Source of the DNA: an uncultured Rhodospirillales bacterium | Lineage (GTDB): Bacteria > Pseudomonadota > Alphaproteobacteria > Rhodospirillales > Defluviicoccaceae | Length of the DNA: 10,068 nucleotides | NCBI GenBank assembly: GCA_937127205.1 | Contig: CAKZLS010000289.1 | Span: 1 to 10,068 of the forward strand | Reading direction: 5' to 3' | Part shown: positions 4,601-10,068 of the stretch, one piece after another | How positions within the stretch are numbered: the first letter of the stretch is position 1 | Layout: the number at the start of each line of letters is the position of its first letter | The notes under the pieces: generated by a model | Database searches by the model: none | Told to the model about the DNA's origin: nothing | The model's input: the letters and a program-made list of their open reading frames with translations, nothing else | Translations under genes and position numbers: made by a program

Positions 4601-6769
4601 TTACGGGTCCAACGACTGTTGACGGGCATCGGCGGCGCGCTCGATGGTTCCGAGAACGGCATCGGTAGTCAGCAACTCCGGCAAAGCTTCGCCATCGGGC
4701 AGGCCGGGCCCGTACACGGCATCGAAGGGAATTCCGTACCGCCCGAAGCTGGCGAGATAGTTCGCGATCGCCGGATCCGGCCGCGTCCAATCGCCACGCA
4801 TGGCGACCACGGTGTCCGAGCCAAGAACGTGGCGAACCTGATCTTTGGACAAGACGAGCGTTTGGTTGGCTTGGCAGGTAATGCACCATTCCGCGGTGAC
4901 ATTGACGAACACCACCCGGCCTTCGGCCACCAGCCCGGGAATGGCGGCCTCGTCGAAAACCGTCCAGGCGCCTTCCGGCATGACGGCGGGCTTGTCGTGC
5001 GCGCGAACCGGCATCAGCAACGCGCCGACCGCCAATGCGGCCGCGACAACGACGCCGGATCGGTTGAGCGGACCTTCGGCGCCGGCGGCCAGACAGATGG
5101 CCAGGGCCATGGACAGCGCCACCATGCCGATGATAAGCGCGCCGGTATCACCCACCTCCACCGCCAACACGGTCAATAGCCAGGCGCCGGTCGCCGCCAG
5201 GGCGGCACCAAGGATGTACCGTAGAACGGTCATCCAGCGGCCGGGACGGGGCAGCATGGTGGCGAGGCGGGGAAACGCCGCGACCGCCAGATAAGGCGCT
5301 GCGAGGCCCAGCCCCAGCGCGGCGAAGACGGCGAATATATCGGTGGCGCCGCGGGCCAGCGCGAAGCCGATGGCGGTTCCGAGGAACGGAGCGGAACACG
5401 GCGTGGCCAGCAGGGTCGCCAGCGCTCCGGTCAAGAAGTGGCCGCCGAGCCCGTCAACGCGTCCCGATCGGACGCCCGCGTCGGCGACGAACTTGGGCAG
5501 GCGGATGTCAAGAAACCCCCAGAGATTGCAGGTGAAGACCGTCATCACCAGGATCATGACGATCAGAAACCATGGCTGCTGAAACTGAATGCCCCAATTC
5601 ACCGACCCGCCCAGCGTTTTCATGGCCGCCAGCACCGCCGCCAGGACCATGAAGGAGAACAGGATGCCGAGCGCCGACGCGATGAAACTCAATCTGACCG
5701 ACCGCGGATCGCCACCCCCATGGCTGACGACACCCAGCAGCTTGATGGAGAGGACCGGCAACACGCACGGCATCAGGTTGAGGATCAGTCCTCCGAGCAA
5801 GCCGAGACCCAGGATCATCAGAAACGACCTCTGCGGGGGAACGGCAACCGGTGAGTGGGACGAGGGCGGTTCGCTAACGGTGGTCTGGGGCGCGGATGGA
5901 GGCGATAGGGTGAGCCGACGTTCCACACTCCGGTCTCCATCCACCAAGGTGGCGGTGATCTCTGTCCCGGCCACCGGCATATCCAGCGATTCGGTGCCGA
6001 AGACCACCATGTCCAGGGTCGCCGTGAGGCCACCGTTTCCCAAGGTGACGGTGGGCGCGCCGAAGGCCAATTCGGCGGGGCCTTCCAGGAACGCGTCGGG
6101 TTTCGAGAACGGCTGGGTCGACGTGGCGGTCAAGCGAACCGTCGTCGCCGGCTGGCCGGGCAAAACCGTCAGGCCGTCGATATCGACACCTTGGGCGGCG
6201 GTCCTCTGCGGCACCTGACTATTATATCGGCTGACGAGATGGGTGAACTCTCCGGCGTTGGCCGGACCGGCGGGTACCTTCATAGTCAGATCGGCGGTGT
6301 AGGGAACGCAGATATCGGAACATGCCAGATAGTCCACCGTGGCGTGCAATTGCAGGGCCTCGCCGGGCCGCTGCAACAGCGCCGTGATCGGTAGCACCAC
6401 TTCGTGCTTGTAGCCCACGGTCTCGAGGTCGAGCACCGAAAACCGGACTGGCGCGGGCCACGAGATCCGAGCGCCCGCTAGGTTGGTGGACCCTGACCAG
6501 TCGATGCGGGGCGGAAAGCCGGCGTCGCCGGGCGAGCGCCAGTAGATTTTCCAGCCGTCTTTCAACTCGAATTGAAGGCCCAGCGCGACCGTGTCTGCGT
6601 CGCCGACGGCGCGGGCCGCGCTGATCAGCCGCACGGCGGTATGATCGGTCTTGGCCCAATTGGACGTTTCGGCGAATACGCTCGTCGGCGAGGCGGTAAT
6701 AAAAAATAGCGACAGGCAGAGCCAGCCGAGCACGCCGTTCAATGGAGATTTGGATTCGATGCGATTCAT
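4601..6769 (-). CDS. dsbD: Protein-disulfide reductase, DsbD/ScsB family
   Basis: The enzyme passes electrons from cytosolic thioredoxin across the inner membrane to periplasmic thiol proteins. From the ATG at 6769 it has 722 residues: a signal peptide (cleavage near VFA-ETS, residue 33), an N-terminal periplasmic domain with a Cys pair Cys150/Cys154 (ACSDICVPY), a proline-rich linker (about 290-313), a membrane core (about 315-590) with Cys335 in NLMPCVLPVL and Cys458 in ATPCSAPFLG, and a C-terminal thioredoxin-like domain with WCITC (Cys629, Cys632). This gives the three Cys pairs of a full electron relay. The CSDIC motif and length look more like the ScsB-type branch than enterobacterial DsbD. 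Another in-frame ATG at 6811 would add 14 residues; I prefer 6769 because it puts the signal peptide at the end, but neither start has a clear ribosome binding site. Peroxiredoxin lies downstream and yqgE/algH is divergent. Confidence 0.93.
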   Translation of the reverse strand: MNRIESKSPLNGVLGWLCLSLFFITASPTSVFAETSNWAKTDHTAVRLISAARAVGDADTVALGLQFELKDGWKIYWRSPGDAGFPPRIDWSGSTNLAGARISWPAPVRFSVLDLETVGYKHEVVLPITALLQRPGEALQLHATVDYLACSDICVPYTADLTMKVPAGPANAGEFTHLVSRYNSQVPQRTAAQGVDIDGLTVLPGQPATTVRLTATSTQPFSKPDAFLEGPAELAFGAPTVTLGNGGLTATLDMVVFGTESLDMPVAGTEITATLVDGDRSVERRLTLSPPSAPQTTVSEPPSSHSPVAVPPQRSFLMILGLGLLGGLILNLMPCVLPVLSIKLLGVVSHGGGDPRSVRLSFIASALGILFSFMVLAAVLAAMKTLGGSVNWGIQFQQPWFLIVMILVMTVFTCNLWGFLDIRLPKFVADAGVRSGRVDGLGGHFLTGALATLLATPCSAPFLGTAIGFALARGATDIFAVFAALGLGLAAPYLAVAAFPRLATMLPRPGRWMTVLRYILGAALAATGAWLLTVLAVEVGDTGALIIGMVALSMALAICLAAGAEGPLNRSGVVVAAALAVGALLMPVRAHDKPAVMPEGAWTVFDEAAIPGLVAEGRVVFVNVTAEWCITCQANQTLVLSKDQVRHVLGSDTVVAMRGDWTRPDPAIANYLASFGRYGIPFDAVYGPGLPDGEALPELLTTDAVLGTIERAADARQQSLDP

Positions 6770-7046
6770 AATGACGGTTTCTGCGTTGACAAGCGAAGGT
6801 CCATGTTTCATTGCCGCATTGACGATGTTCCGACCCCACCGGTAGCGGTCTCGATGCAGAGCGTGGCTCCGATAAGTGGTTTGTTGGGGCCCAAGGCCTA
6901 AATAAATATGAGCAGGAGGCGTATCACAACTGGATAGTGGACGCAGTCATCTCACTGTTGAGTTTTGGTGCCCAAACACCGTACCTGTGCCTTACAACGG
7001 CCCGCTAGAATATGGTAAGATTGTACAAGGTTAGATAGAGGACAGC
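6770..7046. promoter_or_regulatory. Divergent region between dsbD and yqgE/algH with twin palindromes
   Basis: This 277-base gap has no gene that I can support. It holds two near-identical odd palindromes, TTGGGGCCCAA (6884-6894) and TTGGTGCCCAA (6965-6975), 81 bases apart. For dsbD a weak promoter can be drawn on the minus strand: TTGTGA (6929-6924), 15-base spacer, TATTTA (6908-6903); the first palindrome then lies just downstream, at about the transcription start. For yqgE/algH, TAGAAT (7006-7011) matches five of six -10 bases, without a good -35; the second palindrome lies about 30 bases upstream. Promoter and operator roles are inference. Confidence 0.35.
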
Positions 7047-7622
7047 ATGTCGGGCAATTCACTTGATGACAGTTATCTGGTCGGTCAGCTGTTGGTGGCG
7101 ATGCCGGGCATGCAGGATGAGCGGTTTGCCCGGACGGTGATCTACATGTGCGCCCACAATGCCGAGGGCGCCATGGGGCTTGTGGTCAATCGCGCTCTGG
7201 ACGCTTTGAGTTTTCCGGACCTGCTCGAGCAGTTGGATATCGACACCTCGACCGCGATGGAGAATGTCGACGTCCATTTTGGCGGTCCGGTTGAAACGGG
7301 CCGCGGCTTTGTGCTGCACTCCCCGGATTACCTGCAAGAAGGCACCATGGTGGTGGCGGACGGCGTGGCGTTGACCGCCACCGTAGAGATCCTCCGGGCC
7401 ATCGCATCCGGCAATGGGCCGCAGAGGCATTTGCTGGCACTTGGGTATGCGGGCTGGGGTCCGGGCCAGTTGGATTCGGAAATTAAAGCCAATGGCTGGC
7501 TTAATGTGGGTGCCGACGACGGTTTGGTCTTTGATACCAATTTGAACACGAAATGGGATCGAGCCATGGGCAAGCTCGGTATTGACCCCAGTATGCTCTC
7601 GGAGTCGGCCGGCCACGCTTAA
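7047..7622 (+). CDS. YqgE/AlgH family protein (UPF0301, DUF179)
   Basis: This 191-residue cytosolic protein belongs to a widespread family of unknown biochemical role; the name AlgH comes from an alginate phenotype in Pseudomonas. Family signatures are clear: LVGQLLVAMPGM (11-22), RFARTVIYMCAHNAEGAMGL (26-45) followed by VVNR, FGGPVETGRGFVLHS (78-92) and LGYAGWGPGQLDSEIKANGW (about 131-150). The ATG at 7047 is preceded by AGAGGA with five bases spacing, a good ribosome binding site. There is no signal peptide or membrane segment. The gene is divergent from dsbD and convergent with the M16 peptidase gene, with 34 bases between the stops, so it is probably a single-gene transcript. Adjacency to a DsbD gene is, from memory, recurrent in alphaproteobacteria and may point to a link with redox or envelope quality control, but that is inference. 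Confidence 0.93.
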   Translation: MSGNSLDDSYLVGQLLVAMPGMQDERFARTVIYMCAHNAEGAMGLVVNRALDALSFPDLLEQLDIDTSTAMENVDVHFGGPVETGRGFVLHSPDYLQEGTMVVADGVALTATVEILRAIASGNGPQRHLLALGYAGWGPGQLDSEIKANGWLNVGADDGLVFDTNLNTKWDRAMGKLGIDPSMLSESAGHA

Positions 7623-7633
7623 GTCTGAGTATC

Positions 7634-7657
7634 GCGCTTTTCGCCTGTTCGAAGCGC
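7634..7657. terminator. Weak stem in the convergent gap between algH and the M16 gene
   Basis: GCGCTT (7634-7639) and AAGCGC (7652-7657) can form a 6-pair stem over a 12-base loop in the 34-base gap between two converging genes; the last base is also the end of the M16 stop codon. Position suits a shared terminator, but neither strand has a T run, so this is a weak call. Confidence 0.25.
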
Positions 7658-8916
7658 TATGCTAAGCGTTCCAAAACTTGGTCGTAGCGCTCCAAATTAC
7701 CCAACGGCCCCAATGCCGCCACTGTCGGGCGGCTACCAAGCATCCGCTGTGCCACTCGGGTGACGCTATCCGCATCGACGGCTTCCACCTTCTCGACGAT
7801 TTCCGGCACCGTCATAGGCCGTCCGAATACCATCAGCTGGCGCGCCAGCTGTTCGCAGCGAGACGTGGTGCTCTCTAGCGACATCAGGATGCTGGATTTA
7901 AGCTGTGCTCGTGCCCGCGCCACTTCCTGCTCGCTGACATGGGCGCTCACCTTGGCGATTTCGTCGCAGATCAGCGGGACCAACTCGGCGACTTCTTTCT
8001 GACCGGTCCCGGCGTAAATCCCGAACAGGCCGCCGTCCACGTAGGCGGCGGGAAAACTGTATATGCTATAAACCAGCCCGCGCTTTTCCCGGACCTCCTG
8101 GAACAAACGCGAAGACATGCCGCCGCCGAACAGGGTGGACAGCACGGAAACCGCATAGAAGTCCGGGTCCCGGTAGCCTAGGCCCTCAAAGCCGAGAATG
8201 ACGTGCACCTGTTCGAGGTCGCGCTCTTCGCGGCAATCGCCGCCAGCATAATGGGCAGGCTCGTAGCCGAAATCGTTGCCGCTCGGCAAGCCGGAGAAAG
8301 TCTCCTCGGCCAAATCCACCAAAGTTTGATGCTCGATGCGTCCGGCCGCAGAGATGACCATGTGTTTGGCCTGATAGCGATCTCCCATGTACCGGCAGAG
8401 CTGTTCGCGGGGCATATCGCGAATGAGGTCGGCGGCACCCAATACCGACCGTCCCAGCGACTGATCGGGAAACGCCGTTTCCTGGAACCGATCGAAAACC
8501 ACGTCGTCCGGCGTGTCGAGGGATTGCATGATTTCCTGCATCACCACCGTCCGCTCGCGGTCGAGCTCATCGGCGTCAAGCGTGGCGTTTTGCACCATAT
8601 CGGAGATGATATCGACGGCGAGCCGCGCGTCCTCCTTGAGCACCTTGGCGTAAAACGCGGTATATTCGCGCGAGGTATGGGCATTAAGATGGCCGCCCAC
8701 GGCTTCGATTTGCTCGGCGATGGCGCGAGCATCGCGTTTGCGGGTGCCCTTGAAAACCATATGCTCGAGCAGGTGCGAGATCCCGTTGATCTTCGGACTT
8801 TCGTATCGGCTGCCGGTTTCGATCCAGGCCCCCACGGATAGGGTCTCCACCGCGTCCATCGGATCGGTCGCCACCCTCAGCCCATTGGCCAATGTCGAAA
8901 CTTGAACGTTGCTCAC
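7657..8916 (-). CDS. M16 family zinc peptidase (processing-peptidase-like)
   Basis: This 419-residue protein is a single-unit M16B peptidase, related to the beta subunit of the mitochondrial processing peptidase. The inverted zinc motif is intact: HLLEH with His48, Glu51 and His52, and the third ligand Glu128 in ERTVVMQE, 76 residues after His52 as in the mitochondrial enzyme. The C-terminal half has the substrate-binding pattern SSRLFQEVREKRGLVYSI (268-285), with the Arg/Tyr residues retained. There is no signal peptide, so it is probably cytosolic. The start is GTG at 8916-8914, overlapping the thrC TGA by four bases; GGTGGA seven bases upstream can serve as ribosome binding site. The overlap points to co-translation with thrC. 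The substrate is unknown; pairing with thrC is, from memory, seen in other alphaproteobacteria and need not mean a role in threonine synthesis. Confidence 0.95.
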   Translation of the reverse strand: MSNVQVSTLANGLRVATDPMDAVETLSVGAWIETGSRYESPKINGISHLLEHMVFKGTRKRDARAIAEQIEAVGGHLNAHTSREYTAFYAKVLKEDARLAVDIISDMVQNATLDADELDRERTVVMQEIMQSLDTPDDVVFDRFQETAFPDQSLGRSVLGAADLIRDMPREQLCRYMGDRYQAKHMVISAAGRIEHQTLVDLAEETFSGLPSGNDFGYEPAHYAGGDCREERDLEQVHVILGFEGLGYRDPDFYAVSVLSTLFGGGMSSRLFQEVREKRGLVYSIYSFPAAYVDGGLFGIYAGTGQKEVAELVPLICDEIAKVSAHVSEQEVARARAQLKSSILMSLESTTSRCEQLARQLMVFGRPMTVPEIVEKVEAVDADSVTRVAQRMLGSRPTVAALGPLGNLERYDQVLERLA

Positions 8917-10068
8917 GAAAATCCACCCCGTTTTGTTAGTACTTGTGAAATATGGTCCTCTATGGCGGATAACGCCACCGGCAAGTTGTCGTAATGCTCC
9001 GTTCGGTCCAACAGATCGGCGAGCCGCGCCGGCAGCGGCGGCCTTATGCCGGTTGCCGCCTCCACCGCCTCCGGAAACTTAGCCGGATGAGCCGTGGCGA
9101 GCGCGACGATGGGTACGCCATCGCTGTCCGCGCGGTTGCGAGCGGCGGCCACGCCAATGGCTGAATGAGGATCCAGCAACTCGCCGGTTTCCTCGAATAC
9201 CGCTCGGATGACGTCTTTGGTCTCGTCATCGTCGTAGCGCTTAGCATCGAAAACCTCGAGGGACCGGCGCCAGAGCTCGTCGCCCACGTCGAATGCACCC
9301 GCTTCGCGGAACCGCGTCATCGCGTCGCTCACGGCGCTGCCGTCGCGGCCGAAAAGCTCGAACAAAAACCGTTCGAAGTTGCTGGAAACCTGGATGTCCA
9401 TGCTCGGGCTGAGGGTGGGCGAGACGTCGCCCATCGCCATGCGGCCCGACGCAAAGAATCGGGTTAGGATGTCGTTGCGGTTGGAGCCGATCACCAGCCG
9501 GCGGATTGGCAGTCCCATCTCGCGGGCGGCATACCCGGCGAAAACGTTGCCGAAATTGCCGGTGGGGACGGCGAAATCCAAGCCTCGGTCGGTTGCGTCC
9601 AGCTTGAGGGCCGCATGGACGTAATAGACCACCTGGGCGACGATCCGTGCCCAATTGATGGAGTTCACCGCTCCAAGACTGAACCGGTCGCGAAAGCCGA
9701 TGTCGTTAAACATGGCTTTGACCAGGTCCTGGCAGTCGTCGAAGGTTCCTTCGATGGCGACGTTGTGGACGTTTTCAGCGGTGACCGTGGTCATCTGCTT
9801 GCGCTGGACATCGGACACCCGGCCCTCGGGGTGAAGGATGAAGATCTCGATGGAATCGCGGTCCCGGCAGGCCTCGATGGCCGCCGAACCGGTATCGCCG
9901 GATGTGGCGCCGACGATGGTGATCCGTCGGTCCTGCTTTTCGAGCACGTGGTCGTAGAGCAGGCCCAGCACCTGCATGGCCACGTCCTTGAACGCGAGCG
10001 TCGGGCCGTGGTACAGCTCCATCAGCCACTGGTCGGGGCCAAGCTGGACAAGCGGGGCGACGCTGTGG
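8913..10068 (-). CDS. thrC: Threonine synthase (partial, N-terminus off the right edge)
   Basis: The PLP enzyme converts O-phosphohomoserine to threonine and phosphate, the last step after ThrB. The window holds 384 complete codons plus the stop; roughly 80 N-terminal residues are missing, judging from the usual 460-residue length. The PLP lysine is in ELYHGPTLAFKD, codon at 9989-9987, and the phosphate-binding loop GATSGDTGSAAIEA follows (about 9923-9882). The GNFGNVFAGYAAREMG segment in the middle is also typical of this long ThrC type. The reading frame is open to the edge (first full codon at 10067), so the true start lies outside; the ATG at 10022 is internal. The stop TGA overlaps the GTG start of the M16 peptidase gene. 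Confidence 0.96.
   Translation of the reverse strand, partial: HSVAPLVQLGPDQWLMELYHGPTLAFKDVAMQVLGLLYDHVLEKQDRRITIVGATSGDTGSAAIEACRDRDSIEIFILHPEGRVSDVQRKQMTTVTAENVHNVAIEGTFDDCQDLVKAMFNDIGFRDRFSLGAVNSINWARIVAQVVYYVHAALKLDATDRGLDFAVPTGNFGNVFAGYAAREMGLPIRRLVIGSNRNDILTRFFASGRMAMGDVSPTLSPSMDIQVSSNFERFLFELFGRDGSAVSDAMTRFREAGAFDVGDELWRRSLEVFDAKRYDDDETKDVIRAVFEETGELLDPHSAIGVAAARNRADSDGVPIVALATAHPAKFPEAVEAATGIRPPLPARLADLLDRTEHYDNLPVALSAIEDHISQVLTKRGGFS

Noticed and set aside
4507..4662. Longer start of the peroxiredoxin gene at 4662
   Set aside because: It would overlap the end of dsbD, adds unlike residues without a signal peptide, and the 4506 start has a GGGGGA ribosome binding site.
4547..5179. 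210-codon plus-strand ORF
   Set aside because: It is antisense to the thioredoxin-like domain of dsbD and low in plausible folded segments; a shadow frame.
8203..8841. 212-codon plus-strand ORF
   Set aside because: It is fully antisense to the conserved zinc-peptidase half of the M16 gene and has no recognisable domain; a shadow frame in high-G+C sequence.

Overview
This 10,068-base window is about 60% G+C and reads as an ordinary chromosomal segment of an alphaproteobacterium, probably Rhodospirillales-like. That placement is inference: it rests on gene content and style (type II APH-fold homoserine kinase followed by RNase HI, a DsbD/ScsB-type reductase beside a YqgE/AlgH gene, M16 peptidase directly after thrC) and not on a marker gene. 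There are 11 protein genes, two of them cut by the window edges. I see no rRNA, tRNA, CRISPR, insertion sequence, prophage or integrase.

Left block, minus strand (1-1606): a two-CDGSH iron-sulfur protein gene overlaps an unrecognised lipoprotein gene by 4 bases (GTGA). After a 189-base gap comes gcvT (glycine cleavage T protein, GTG start, 3' part off the left edge). The gap holds a set of stems, two of which compete for the same bases.

Middle block, plus strand (1793-3906): homoserine kinase thrB and RNase HI rnhA are joined through a 14-base tandem duplication at the stop/start junction. A separately promoted bacteriohemerythrin with all seven iron ligands follows.

Redox block, minus strand (3950-6769): a DsbD/ScsB-family membrane disulfide reductase is followed by a PrxV-type peroxiredoxin, closed by a strong intrinsic terminator. 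The divergent region 6770-7046 separates this block from plus-strand yqgE/algH and contains two nearly identical 11-base palindromes.

Right block, minus strand (7657-10068): threonine synthase thrC (N-terminus off the right edge) is translationally coupled by GTGA overlap to an M16 zinc peptidase. thrB and thrC together cover the last two steps of threonine synthesis from homoserine, but lie in opposite orientation about 6 kb apart.

The genes are mostly housekeeping. The points most worth a second look are at junctions and leaders: the gcvT leader, the thrB-rnhA duplication, a C8 tract in the CDGSH gene that lies in phase for a -1 slip into the lipoprotein frame, and the twin palindromes between dsbD and algH. 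I did not find a convincing new multi-gene system.
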